Source of the DNA: Rheinheimera pacifica
GTDB taxonomy: Bacteria > Pseudomonadota > Gammaproteobacteria > Enterobacterales > Alteromonadaceae
Assembly: GCF_900108485.1 (NCBI RefSeq)
Contig: NZ_FNXF01000021.1
Location: 1-55,711 of the forward strand
Length of the DNA stretch: 55,711 bases
Direction of reading: 5' to 3'
Both the position numbers and the translations under genes were made by a program. Shown here piece after piece: positions 39,136 through 46,981 of the stretch (position 1 is its first letter; each line of letters opens with the position of its first letter). The notes under the pieces were generated by a model. That model ran no database searches and was not told the origin of the DNA. It was given only the letters and a program-made list of their open reading frames with translations.

Positions 39136-41631
39136 ATGCAGAAACGGAAAATCACTAAATCTGCAGTCACTAATATTTTTAGATTTGTTTCCTCAAACAA
39201 GCCCGCCCCTATCACCGTAGAGGGTTACAACGAATTCATAGCATGTCACTACTTTGAATTCTCCCCTTTGGTAGTCGATTTTGAAGCCCAACCTCAGCGT
39301 TTTGCATTTCCGGTAGAGAACAGCAATAGACCTCTTATCTATACACCCGATTTTCTAATTCGACTGTATGGCCAACCAAGTGTCTATATGGAGATCAAAC
39401 CCTATGCTGTGACTCTCACAGAAAAGTTTAAGCATAAGTGGGAATTGTTGCAAAAGGAGTTTTCCGATAGAGGGCTTTACTTAGTGTTAGTTACAGACAG
39501 GCAACTTATGCGTGGTCAGATGGCTGAAAATCTGAAACTGGTTCATCGATATATGACACGTGAACCCAATACTGCTGAGCAAGAAAGTATTCTAAAGCTC
39601 ATAAGTCATTCCCCGCTATCAGTAAGCAACTTATCTACGCAACTTCAACTACAGGAAAGTATGACAATTTCATACTTGCTCAATCTGGTTGCCAAAAAAC
39701 TGCTGTCTTTCCCACTATATGCGGAGTTAAACCTCAATACTGTATTTCAGATACCACAATCTGTAAAAGAATGCGGGATAGATAAAGTTTTTGAGCAATT
39801 ATTTCCTGTACCTGATGATATTACTCACGACGAATTTACAGAGTCTTTCCGTAAAGAAGTAAAACAAAGTTTGGACGAAGCCGACTCCTATGAGCATTTG
39901 GACGCTCTAACAGAGAAAGAACGTGAGCAGGCTATATTTCGCTGGAAAGTACTAAGTAAAGTCGACGAATTATGCAACGGGGTGCTTTCGAACCAACGGC
40001 TTAAAGAGGTTTATCCAGAACTTGAGTCAGAATTTTCGGATAAAACGCCATCAATATCTTCAGTTAAACGTTGGTCAAAAATTTATATAGAGTCTGGCAG
40101 GTCTATAAAGGGATTATCACCCAATATCAATAAACGTGGTAACAAAGCGCATAGATTATCCAGTGAAATGGAAGATCTCATTCAACAAGCGTTGGACAGA
40201 ATCAAAGACTCTAAGTCAGGAGCGGTATCCAGCGCCTACAGTTATCTTCAGCATTTGGTGTTCCAATTTAATCAAAAATCTGGTTTAGCCCTCAAGGCAC
40301 CATCAATTCAGACTTTTTGGGCACGTTTTAAGAAAATTTCGCCATATGAAATGGCGGTAAAATGCAAAGGCAAGTTTAAAGCAACCAAAGAATTTAAACA
40401 CATTGGTGAAATGATAAAAACAAACCGTCTCTTGGAACGAGTAGAAATTGACCATACCAAGCTGGATTTTTTCGTCGTAGAAAAGGACAGCTTTATTCCG
40501 CTCGGAAGGCCTTGGATCACAACGCTTTGTGATGTGCATTCAAGATCTGTACTTGGTTTTTATATCGGGTTCACACCTCCCAGTTTTGTCGCTGTTGCCA
40601 GAGCGTTAAAGCACGCACTTTTACCCAAGGACTATATTTTAAGCAGATATCCCGCCGTTAAAAACGCTTGGCTCTGCTTTGGTAAGCCTGAACTCATCGT
40701 GTCGGACAACGGCAAAGAGTTCGATGATAAGGATTTCAAGTTGGTATTGGGCAAGTTGCTGATTAATTCAGGCAAGAATCCAACCGCAACGCCCTATCTA
40801 AAACCAATTATTGAAAGATTCTTTGGGAAGCTGAATTCTGAACTACTGCGAGCACAGCCCGGTCATACTTTGGCTTCATTAAAAGGCTCAGTAGATTATG
40901 ATCCCGCCAAAACAGCTGCTGTTGATATGGATAGGTTGCTGCAGATTATTCATATCTGGATTTGTGATGTCCTCCAGGCGGGCCCTAACTCTAGACGTGA
41001 CCGCATCCCTAATCTTACATGGGTCAAAGCTTTAGATAAATTTGCGCCGGTTCAATATGATTATGATGCTGAAGATTTAAATCTAATCATGTGCCGGACC
41101 TTTACCGGCCAGTTAAGAGTAGGTGGAGTGACGTTCAGACGCCTCCACTACTCCTGTGATGCTTCAGCCCAACTCCGAGGACGCATTGGTGATCATGAAG
41201 TAACATACAAAATAGACCCAGAAAATCTGGGCTATATGTATATTTCTAACCAACTAAAAAAGTCTTTTCTTAAAATTCCGGCAGTTAAATTTGAGTATGC
41301 ATCTTCAGTAACTCTCCATCAGCATAAAATCAACTGTATCGTTGCCCGAAAAATCGTTGGGGACAACTATTGCGAAGAGGACATTATCGAAGCAAAGAGT
41401 AAAATTCATCTGTTGATTGACGAAGGGTTATTGGCAAAAGGTCAGTCCAAAAGACGGACAGGCAGTATTTCCAAAGCGGCCAGGTATGTAGAGGATTCAA
41501 AACTGGCAACGACGTTGGCCGCTGAGCAGCATGATAAGCATTCGGTCACACTTCCTGACACCAACAGTGAAAAGAAATTGAAAAAGAGTACAACTAAAAC
41601 TATAGACACCACTGGCTGGGAGTTCCTTTAA
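39136..41631 (+). CDS. tnsAB: TnsA-TnsB fusion transposase
   Basis: A single 831-residue reading frame joins two normally separate Tn7 proteins. Residues about 25-150 are the TnsA endonuclease: a glutamate at 33, YTPDF with Asp72, and MEIK with Glu86/Lys88 match the PD-(D/E)XK-like active site. Residues about 220-800 are TnsB: helix-turn-helix region, then an rve/DDE core with Asp439 (VEIDHT), Asp524 (VSDNG) and Glu560 (PIIERFFGK), and a Mu-type beta-barrel. TnsA cuts the 5' ends and TnsB the 3' ends, so a fusion with both sites intact should support cut-and-paste. Tn6677-type I-F3 elements have separate tnsA and tnsB. tnsC follows one base after the stop. Confidence 0.93.
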   Translation: MQKRKITKSAVTNIFRFVSSNKPAPITVEGYNEFIACHYFEFSPLVVDFEAQPQRFAFPVENSNRPLIYTPDFLIRLYGQPSVYMEIKPYAVTLTEKFKHKWELLQKEFSDRGLYLVLVTDRQLMRGQMAENLKLVHRYMTREPNTAEQESILKLISHSPLSVSNLSTQLQLQESMTISYLLNLVAKKLLSFPLYAELNLNTVFQIPQSVKECGIDKVFEQLFPVPDDITHDEFTESFRKEVKQSLDEADSYEHLDALTEKEREQAIFRWKVLSKVDELCNGVLSNQRLKEVYPELESEFSDKTPSISSVKRWSKIYIESGRSIKGLSPNINKRGNKAHRLSSEMEDLIQQALDRIKDSKSGAVSSAYSYLQHLVFQFNQKSGLALKAPSIQTFWARFKKISPYEMAVKCKGKFKATKEFKHIGEMIKTNRLLERVEIDHTKLDFFVVEKDSFIPLGRPWITTLCDVHSRSVLGFYIGFTPPSFVAVARALKHALLPKDYILSRYPAVKNAWLCFGKPELIVSDNGKEFDDKDFKLVLGKLLINSGKNPTATPYLKPIIERFFGKLNSELLRAQPGHTLASLKGSVDYDPAKTAAVDMDRLLQIIHIWICDVLQAGPNSRRDRIPNLTWVKALDKFAPVQYDYDAEDLNLIMCRTFTGQLRVGGVTFRRLHYSCDASAQLRGRIGDHEVTYKIDPENLGYMYISNQLKKSFLKIPAVKFEYASSVTLHQHKINCIVARKIVGDNYCEEDIIEAKSKIHLLIDEGLLAKGQSKRRTGSISKAARYVEDSKLATTLAAEQHDKHSVTLPDTNSEKKLKKSTTKTIDTTGWEFL

Positions 41632-41632
41632 C

Positions 41633-42649
41633 ATGGCAGCAAAACTCAGTGAAGAAGACATCAAGGCAAAGCTAGCTCGTTTTCGTTCAGCATTTCTTGC
41701 AAGCCCGTTTCTCAAAGCCGTGCTAGATGAGCTTGATGAGTGCCGCGAGTTATCAAAGCTTGGTGGCGACCCTGAATGTATGATTGTTACCGGTGATACG
41801 GGAGCCGGTAAAACCTCACTCATTAACAAGTACCTCGAACTGAACGCAAGAAAAAACTCATATGAAGGCACCGTTATACCAGTTTTGTTGACTACTTTGC
41901 CTGGCGAGGCCAATTCAGTGGCCCTGTTTCAACAAATTCTGACTGATCTCGGCCATCCTTATCCGTTTGAATCAAATAACGAGGTACAACTGCGTAAGCA
42001 AATCAAGGACCTTGCGCGCAACTGCCGATTGGAACTTATCATTGTCGACGAATTCCAACACTTGATGGAGAAAAAAAGCCTGACAATACTCAAGAAAACG
42101 GCAAACTCTATAAAAAGCCTGATCGTCGATACCAAAATACCTATGGCGCTATTTGGTATGCCGTACAGTTCGGTGATCTTGGATAGCGTCAGTCAGCTAT
42201 CAAGCCGGTTCGAGCGCCGAAGAACACTAAGCCCATTTCGTATCAGTACCGAGGATGAACGAAACAAATTTTTAAAGTTATTATCATGTTTTGAAACCCT
42301 AATGGATTTGCCAGAGCCATCAAACTTTCAATCTGATGATATGTCTCGTCGATTATATGCATATTCGAGTGGCAACTTTAAAAAATTAAAGAATTTACTT
42401 AATTCGGCTTATAAAGCCGCTATCGAAAACGGCGAACTTCACATAAGTAAAAACAGACTTGCCGAAGAGGCTAGATCCCGCAGCTCTACCGTTGAAGAAA
42501 AAAACAACCCATTTTTGCTGCCTATGCATAAGTTAAAAGTTATAGAGCCTGGAAAATATGTAGGCTGGGACGACTATACCCAAGGAAAAGGAGTTAACCT
42601 TCGTTTCAAAGATAACCCTAAGGAGCTTAGCTTTTCTGATGTGTTTTAA
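41633..42649 (+). CDS. tnsC: Transposition regulator ATPase TnsC
   Basis: A 338-residue AAA+ ATPase of the TnsC/TniB type. Walker A GDTGAGKT is at residues 54-61, Walker B LELIIVDE at 133-140 followed by FQHL, and a sensor region SSRFERR lies near 195. It links target selection by the TniQ-Cascade complex to the transposase. It is one base downstream of tnsAB, so the two are co-translated. The length is close to that of TnsC in Tn6677. Confidence 0.94.
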   Translation: MAAKLSEEDIKAKLARFRSAFLASPFLKAVLDELDECRELSKLGGDPECMIVTGDTGAGKTSLINKYLELNARKNSYEGTVIPVLLTTLPGEANSVALFQQILTDLGHPYPFESNNEVQLRKQIKDLARNCRLELIIVDEFQHLMEKKSLTILKKTANSIKSLIVDTKIPMALFGMPYSSVILDSVSQLSSRFERRRTLSPFRISTEDERNKFLKLLSCFETLMDLPEPSNFQSDDMSRRLYAYSSGNFKKLKNLLNSAYKAAIENGELHISKNRLAEEARSRSSTVEEKNNPFLLPMHKLKVIEPGKYVGWDDYTQGKGVNLRFKDNPKELSFSDVF

Positions 42650-42766
42650 TACGGTTGTCAATTCCTGCGATAAATTTTACTAAGTATTTATATATATCTT
42701 GTCTCCATGTAAAATAACCTATCACGCCTGAATTCACCGCTGCCACAAAAGACACATAAATAGACA

Positions 42767-42782
42767 GTGCAATTAATTGCAC
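42767..42782. promoter_or_regulatory. 16-bp perfect palindrome after tnsC
   Basis: GTGCAATTAATTGCAC is a perfect palindrome within the 333-bp gap (42650-42982) that separates tnsC from the cargo genes. No convincing gene is visible in that gap. A dimeric repressor site is the simplest reading; no function can be shown. Confidence 0.35.
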
Positions 42783-42982
42783 TTAGATGTACTACCACAA
42801 ACGAATCACGTATATCACTGCAGCTGCACATGTGGCATTCGCAAGTTTGTTGTCTAAACAACCTGCATCTATTTTATTCATTTCTCTTACCCAAGCACGA
42901 AAAACCGCACGAAGGTGTGAGCCCCAACGTAAATTTGTACCAGTAGCGTTTAGCGTTGTAAGGTGTGTCCTATATCCGTAAA

Positions 42983-43237
42983 TTAGTCAGATGAAGTAAA
43001 TGTAACAGGGACTGAGCTATATAATTTCTTGTACCTGTTCAACTCTTCAGCCGTTGTTTGAGATAAACGAGTTGAATTGTAAGGATCATTTTCTAACTCA
43101 CCCATCTCCTTAAAATAATAGGACGTACCACTTTGTGAACAACTATGCTCATTAAAAACAAGCCTGTCCACAGGCACAGAACGAGTGTAGCCACCAGGCG
43201 TTTTGAAGGTTAAAAATTCCCCTGCTGATGTATTCAT
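42983..43237 (-). CDS. Hypothetical protein, cargo cassette gene 13
   Basis: 84 residues, not recognised. It is polar and Ser/Thr-rich, with no cysteine pairs and no membrane segment. ATG 43237 follows GGCAGGAAACAGCAG, a clear Shine-Dalgarno. It is the last gene of the minus-strand cassette. Directly after its stop lies another GATATAGGACAC motif with no usable start behind it, suggesting that a further gene has been lost. Confidence 0.7.
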   Translation of the reverse strand: MNTSAGEFLTFKTPGGYTRSVPVDRLVFNEHSCSQSGTSYYFKEMGELENDPYNSTRLSQTTAEELNRYKKLYSSVPVTFTSSD

Positions 43238-43259
43238 CTGCTGTTTCCTGCCAGGTTAA

Positions 43260-43451
43260 TTATTGGTTGGTTTTGTAACCACAGTTCGGAGGCATCCAGT
43301 CGCATTCGCGCAGATCCTCAAATTTTGGAGTCATCATAGACAATCGGTACTCAGATTCAGTGATCGGATCAAAATCCATGTCCCCGTCAGTTGTCCGAAC
43401 ATACCAGACGCCATCTGGCCCTTTTTGCTTGCAAATGCCGGTAAATTTCAC
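43260..43451 (-). CDS. Hypothetical protein, cargo cassette gene 12
   Basis: 63 residues, not recognised. Acidic, with three cysteines and tryptophans in short beta-like strands (GVWYVRTTDGDMDF). It starts at GTG 43451, preceded by GATATAGGACACCCGAA; the same upstream motif occurs before the gene at 44951, which supports this start. Confidence 0.65.
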   Translation of the reverse strand: MKFTGICKQKGPDGVWYVRTTDGDMDFDPITESEYRLSMMTPKFEDLRECDWMPPNCGYKTNQ

Positions 43452-43466
43452 TTCGGGTGTCCTATA

Positions 43467-43664
43467 TCAATTAATCCAACTTAACTCGGTTTCATCAAAC
43501 AGGCCTTCCTCCATTTGAGGCGGCACTGATGGAAATCGGAGTACCCATAGTTTTTTTCCGGAGCTGTTAAGGCGGCTAACAGCAACGCCGGTCTGGCCGA
43601 TAAACTTACTGCTCCATCTGCCGCTTGAGCTAATAACTTTTGCGTCACTTCCTATACTGGCCAT
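43467..43664 (-). CDS. Hypothetical protein, cargo cassette gene 11
   Basis: 65 residues, not recognised. The pattern of alternating strands (GVAVSRLNSSGKKLWVLRF) suggests a small beta-barrel (SH3-like), an inference from the pattern only. The start MASIGSDAK has only a weak Shine-Dalgarno, unlike its neighbours. Confidence 0.6.
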   Translation of the reverse strand: MASIGSDAKVISSSGRWSSKFIGQTGVAVSRLNSSGKKLWVLRFPSVPPQMEEGLFDETELSWIN

Positions 43665-43682
43665 CAGTTAATCTAATTTGAT

Positions 43683-44030
43683 TTATTTAGTGCTGTTTGC
43701 CACTGATTGAACAGCTTTGTCTACGGAAAACGGCCTTATTTCGTTATTAGAAAAATGAACCTTGTAACATGGGTGAGTAACCCAACTATTGCCTATTTTC
43801 CGCTTCTCAAAATCTACGCTAAACGCAGTAATCAATCTTCCGTTTAACTCATAACCAGGAGAATTGTCACAATACCTTTCGTACACATCCTTCAAAGCAT
43901 TAAATAACAGGCCTTCTTTAATCGGCCCTTCGGGCAATAGCTCTTTCTTCTGGCTCTTAAAATAATCCTGAGCTTCACCTTGCGAGGTGAACATTCGCCC
44001 AGCGATTGTTACTGGCTTTGCTTTACCCAT
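43683..44030 (-). CDS. Hypothetical protein resembling DUF3223, cargo cassette gene 10
   Basis: 115 residues. The arrangement of FTSQGEAQDYF at the N-terminus, a central YERYCD segment and C-terminal CYKVHFSNNEIRPFSVDKAV recalls the DUF3223 fold of unknown function, which also occurs fused to plant and phage proteins. I would rate this as a resemblance only. Shine-Dalgarno AATAGGAAAAAACG precedes ATG 44030. Confidence 0.7.
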   Translation of the reverse strand: MGKAKPVTIAGRMFTSQGEAQDYFKSQKKELLPEGPIKEGLLFNALKDVYERYCDNSPGYELNGRLITAFSVDFEKRKIGNSWVTHPCYKVHFSNNEIRPFSVDKAVQSVANSTK

Positions 44031-44039
44031 CGTTTTTTC

Positions 44040-44255
44040 CTATTCAAATTTTTCGTGTTCTTCACACATTGCTTCACCATTAAAGCCAGCAAATTCACCG
44101 CAAATAGTGCAATCTGAAGCCTTGCTAATTTCAGATTCAATGATAGAAAGTTGTTTTGTCGATAACTGACCATTAGTATCGAGATGCAACTTTGCCAGTT
44201 CAGAAGGTAGTCCTCGATCAGCGATTGAAAGCTCTATAATCAGATCTTTTTTCAT
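44040..44255 (-). CDS. Small protein with a CxxC/C-x-x-H zinc site, cargo cassette gene 9
   Basis: 71 residues. A C-terminal DCTICGEFAGFNGEAMCEEH provides three cysteines and a histidine spaced like a treble-clef or zinc-ribbon site. The N-terminal half is a charged helix. The family is not recognised. Shine-Dalgarno AATAGGAAAAACC precedes ATG 44255. Confidence 0.7.
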   Translation of the reverse strand: MKKDLIIELSIADRGLPSELAKLHLDTNGQLSTKQLSIIESEISKASDCTICGEFAGFNGEAMCEEHEKFE

Positions 44256-44274
44256 GGTTTTTCCTATTCAGTTG

Positions 44275-44760
44275 TTATGACTTAAATTGGTCATTGTATT
44301 TAGCTGCTCTTGCGCTTAATTCAGCGCACACACCAGTTAGTTCCTGCACTTCCATGATAGCCGCAGCAACCTGAGAGACGGCTACACGAGCAGTCTTTTC
44401 TTCACCAATACCGGTTGACGCAGATGTAATTGATTCAGAGAAATATGTATTGCCAAGTTCATCAAAGAACAGAGCAGACAGAGGGGTATATCCATCCGCA
44501 ACTCGCAAATGAAAGCTCACCACCCCAATAAATCGACTCTTAGTGCTGTCATAAGTAAATTGAAATTCTGGTTTTACTTCGCGGGAAAACAAAACGAAAG
44601 ATGCACTGCCAGCGTCCTTAACGTCAATCGGGAATTCACGCTTGCTGCTTACCAAATATTGCAGCAACGCTTGTGTGAATTCATTGTACAAACTATTGAA
44701 CTTACCGACGTTCAATGCAGCACGTTTTGCCAAATCGGTATTTCTAATTTCAAATTTCAT
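44275..44760 (-). CDS. Hypothetical protein, cargo cassette gene 8
   Basis: 161 residues from ATG 44760 (MKFEIRNTD), chosen because GTAGGGAAAGCG lies just upstream; the longer frame back to 44847 would overlap the previous gene. A helical N-terminus is followed by a beta-rich middle (FQFTYDSTKSRFIGVVSFHL) and a helical C-terminus. No known family recognised. Confidence 0.7.
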   Translation of the reverse strand: MKFEIRNTDLAKRAALNVGKFNSLYNEFTQALLQYLVSSKREFPIDVKDAGSASFVLFSREVKPEFQFTYDSTKSRFIGVVSFHLRVADGYTPLSALFFDELGNTYFSESITSASTGIGEEKTARVAVSQVAAAIMEVQELTGVCAELSARAAKYNDQFKS

Positions 44761-44768
44761 CGCTTTCC

Positions 44769-44951
44769 CTACTTCGCCAATCGTTTCGTTGAAAAGCTCC
44801 CAGCAGACCGCTGTGAAGCTGAATAATCGCAGCCCTTGTAGGGGCACTCATAGTGTTCATTCTCAGTTGGAATACCATCAGCATTGTGCTCTGTTAGTTC
44901 AAATTTCCGATGGCAACTAGGGCAAGTAATTTGTTGGGTTTCATCAGCCAT
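44769..44951 (-). CDS. Small zinc-ribbon protein, cargo cassette gene 7
   Basis: 60 residues. CPSCHRKF near the N-terminus and CPYKGC in the middle are two cysteine knuckles of a zinc ribbon. It starts at ATG 44951 with GATATAGGACACAATT directly upstream. No partner is suggested by the sequence. Confidence 0.72.
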   Translation of the reverse strand: MADETQQITCPSCHRKFELTEHNADGIPTENEHYECPYKGCDYSASQRSAGSFSTKRLAK

Positions 44952-44965
44952 AATTGTGTCCTATA

Positions 44966-45229
44966 TCAATATTCGCCACGGATCAGGCCATCGTCGCTTT
45001 CGTCAGCCGCGCCATGACCACCATTAAAATCACCATCCAAAACGGCAAGGAAAAGGTTTCCATTGCCACGGTCATCAAAGCGGAGACTACCAGAACCAGA
45101 GCCACCAAAAACTTCAATACCGAGCTTCTGCGCTTCTTTTGCATAGCGCGACAAACCTTGAGCAATCCGTTTAACGTCCAATGGATTTAACCCCGCTGCT
45201 TCACATTCTTTTTCATTAACGCTGGCCAT
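44966..45229 (-). CDS. Hypothetical protein, cargo cassette gene 6
   Basis: 87 residues, not recognised. An N-terminal helical part (LDVKRIAQGLSRYAKEAQKL) is followed by a glycine-rich, acidic tail. Shine-Dalgarno AGAGAGGATACC lies upstream of ATG 45229. Confidence 0.65.
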   Translation of the reverse strand: MASVNEKECEAAGLNPLDVKRIAQGLSRYAKEAQKLGIEVFGGSGSGSLRFDDRGNGNLFLAVLDGDFNGGHGAADESDDGLIRGEY

Positions 45230-45261
45230 AGCCGGGGTATCCTCTCTGGTTAATTGTTTTG

Positions 45262-45801
45262 CTACTGTACGGCAGGCGCAGGGTCATAAGGCGTGATTAT
45301 TTCAGAACCTAGAGTCTCACCTGGTTTATAGGGACTGACGAAATCCTTGTGCAGTGTACAAAGAGCGATTAGTAGTGAAAGATCATCAGATAGCTTTATT
45401 GCCGTTTCCTTAAGACTTAAGATTTCGGAATAACTCATAGAAATCATCTGGTTTGATCCTTTGTGAAACCTAAGCATCTCAAACCCTCCCCCGTCTACCA
45501 GTGCCAACACACCATGAGCGATGTGATTTCGTTTATCCAGCAAAGCCTTTGTGCGGGTAAAGATTCGATTGATTCGTTGAGTGGCAGGTGATTCCGGAAC
45601 ATCCCTCAAGACACTTTCAACTATTTTTAGACGTTCAGCAGTGGTAGCCTTCATCCACTTCGCTGGTAACTTAATTGGTATTGGTTGTTGAGTGACTATT
45701 CCATAGACATTTATTAATAGGTAGTCAATTTCGTTCATGGAGTAGATGACCCACCCAATACTCGTAGCCCAATGACTGCGCTGCGGATTACCTGTATTCA
45801 T
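45262..45801 (-). CDS. HEPN-like protein, cargo cassette gene 5
   Basis: 179 residues, mostly helical. The sequence DKRNHIAHG contains R-N-x-x-x-H, the signature of HEPN RNase domains, in a position after two predicted helices. Members include toxins and antiviral RNases, so a defence role is possible; nothing shows the RNase activity. ATG 45801 follows GATAGGAAACAGC. Confidence 0.65.
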   Translation of the reverse strand: MNTGNPQRSHWATSIGWVIYSMNEIDYLLINVYGIVTQQPIPIKLPAKWMKATTAERLKIVESVLRDVPESPATQRINRIFTRTKALLDKRNHIAHGVLALVDGGGFEMLRFHKGSNQMISMSYSEILSLKETAIKLSDDLSLLIALCTLHKDFVSPYKPGETLGSEIITPYDPAPAVQ

Positions 45802-45809
45802 GCTGTTTC

Positions 45810-46043
45810 CTATCGCTTAATTTCGTTAAAATCGTCATCGAATTTGCGGCCATAATCAGCACGGGCCGCTTTAGCTGTACAGCCATCACCCTCATACATG
45901 CAACCGCCTACACAATGAACGTTACTGCACTTGGTTTTCCAAACTTTTTCGAGCACTGCGCCGGAGCCACTGGTAATCTGACGCGACAGTGTTTTTGTTG
46001 GCTTACCGCATGACGGACAAAGCAGGTTCGGATTGCTGGCCAC
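45810..46043 (-). CDS. Small cysteine-rich zinc-finger protein, cargo cassette gene 4
   Basis: 77 residues starting at GTG 46043 (MASNPNLL), with AATAGGAAAACCGACA upstream. LCPSCGKP near the N-terminus and KCSNVHCVGGC after it give a likely four-cysteine zinc site, in the general style of Ogr/Delta-type phage activators. Role unknown. Confidence 0.68.
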   Translation of the reverse strand: MASNPNLLCPSCGKPTKTLSRQITSGSGAVLEKVWKTKCSNVHCVGGCMYEGDGCTAKAARADYGRKFDDDFNEIKR

Positions 46044-46063
46044 TGTCGGTTTTCCTATTAAGG

Positions 46064-46273
46064 TTATTTACCTAAATACCTTTTAACGACCCAGAATATT
46101 GCAAAAATCGCCGCAAGAAATAATCCCCAGCCTAAACCAATTGCGGCTGAAAAAAATAATGCATCAGAGCCTTCAACACCTTCAGGCGCATCCAAAAATA
46201 TCATCCCCACAACAGGAAAAACAAATAGCGCAATAATCAAAACCCAGTTAAATATTTTTTTATCTTGTTCCAC
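46064..46273 (-). CDS. Small two-span membrane protein, cargo cassette gene 3
   Basis: 69 residues from GTG 46273. Two hydrophobic segments (WVLIIALFVFPVVGMIFL and FSAAIGLGWGLFLAAIFAIF) are separated by an acidic loop. Shine-Dalgarno GTAGGAATCACAAGCA. Not recognised. Confidence 0.65.
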   Translation of the reverse strand: MEQDKKIFNWVLIIALFVFPVVGMIFLDAPEGVEGSDALFFSAAIGLGWGLFLAAIFAIFWVVKRYLGK

Positions 46274-46285
46274 TGCTTGTGATTC

Positions 46286-46651
46286 CTACTTTGACTTTGG
46301 AGATGCTTCTGCTTCTTGGAATAACTTAAACTGGTAGCTTGCCGGTGGAGGCATTTCAAAATGGCTGGACCTTAAACTAACAGAGCTCACTGTGTTGCCG
46401 CAGACCTGCTTTGTCACTGATACATCAAAAAACTGAAGTCGGTTACCATGTATATTTGTATTACCAATCTCTCTCACATTGCCGTAGAATCGACAATCTG
46501 AATTTAGATCTCTAAATTCAACGCGAGCCCCTGTTTCAACGCGAGATAAAGGGGTGATAGGTTCGACAGTTGTCACAGCAACATCATGTACGGACGCCTG
46601 AGATACTGAAGCGAATAAAAGGGCTAAAACGGTTATTTTTATTTTTTTCAC
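46286..46651 (-). CDS. Exported hypothetical protein, cargo cassette gene 2
   Basis: 121 residues from GTG 46651. A signal peptide (KKIKITVLALLFASVSQA) precedes a beta-rich mature domain with two cysteines (DCRFYGNV and KQVCGNTV) suited to a disulfide in the periplasm. GAGGAAACATTT is upstream. Family not recognised. Confidence 0.68.
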   Translation of the reverse strand: MKKIKITVLALLFASVSQASVHDVAVTTVEPITPLSRVETGARVEFRDLNSDCRFYGNVREIGNTNIHGNRLQFFDVSVTKQVCGNTVSSVSLRSSHFEMPPPASYQFKLFQEAEASPKSK

Positions 46652-46667
46652 AAATGTTTCCTCTATT

Positions 46668-46853
46668 TTAAATTTTACCTGTCAAAGAAAGCCAAGCTAT
46701 CCAGGCTCCGTTTGCCATGTCTTCTTTGTACCAGCCAGAATCAAAAACAGGCTCCCAACTAAAACTGAGCCCATGGTTCGGATGGATCTTAGTGAACCAA
46801 GCTTCAAACTCGGCATGATGCGCGTCGTACAAGTTTTGAATTTTGGAGGCCAT
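46668..46853 (-). CDS. Hypothetical protein, cargo cassette gene 1
   Basis: 61 residues, aromatic-rich (six tryptophans), not recognised. ATG 46853 follows ATACAGGGCACCCA. First gene of the 13-gene minus-strand cassette that continues to 42983. Confidence 0.6.
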   Translation of the reverse strand: MASKIQNLYDAHHAEFEAWFTKIHPNHGLSFSWEPVFDSGWYKEDMANGAWIAWLSLTGKI

Positions 46854-46898
46854 TGGGTGCCCTGTATATCCTGAATCGATTAAATGTTGATATGAACT

Positions 46899-46926
46899 AT
46901 ACTAACGCAGTCTTTGCGCACAGCAA
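46899..46926 (-). promoter_or_regulatory. Candidate promoter of the cargo cassette
   Basis: On the minus strand TTGCTG (46926-46921), 16 bp, TAGTAT (46904-46899), about 45 bp before the first cassette gene. A fit only. Confidence 0.35.
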
Positions 46927-46981
46927 CAAATCGGACAGGCCTAAATTGGCACTTCTAAGCAAATAGTCCTGAGCCTGACCA

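Noticed and set aside
42787..42981. Open frame after tnsC on the plus strand (64 codons)
   Set aside because: No Shine-Dalgarno, unlikely amino-acid composition, and it overlaps the degenerate upstream region of the cargo cassette.
42900..42982. Possible integron attC-like sequence around CGTTTAGCGTTGTAAG
   Set aside because: No paired GTTRRRY/RYYYAAC boxes at the required spacing and no integrase nearby.
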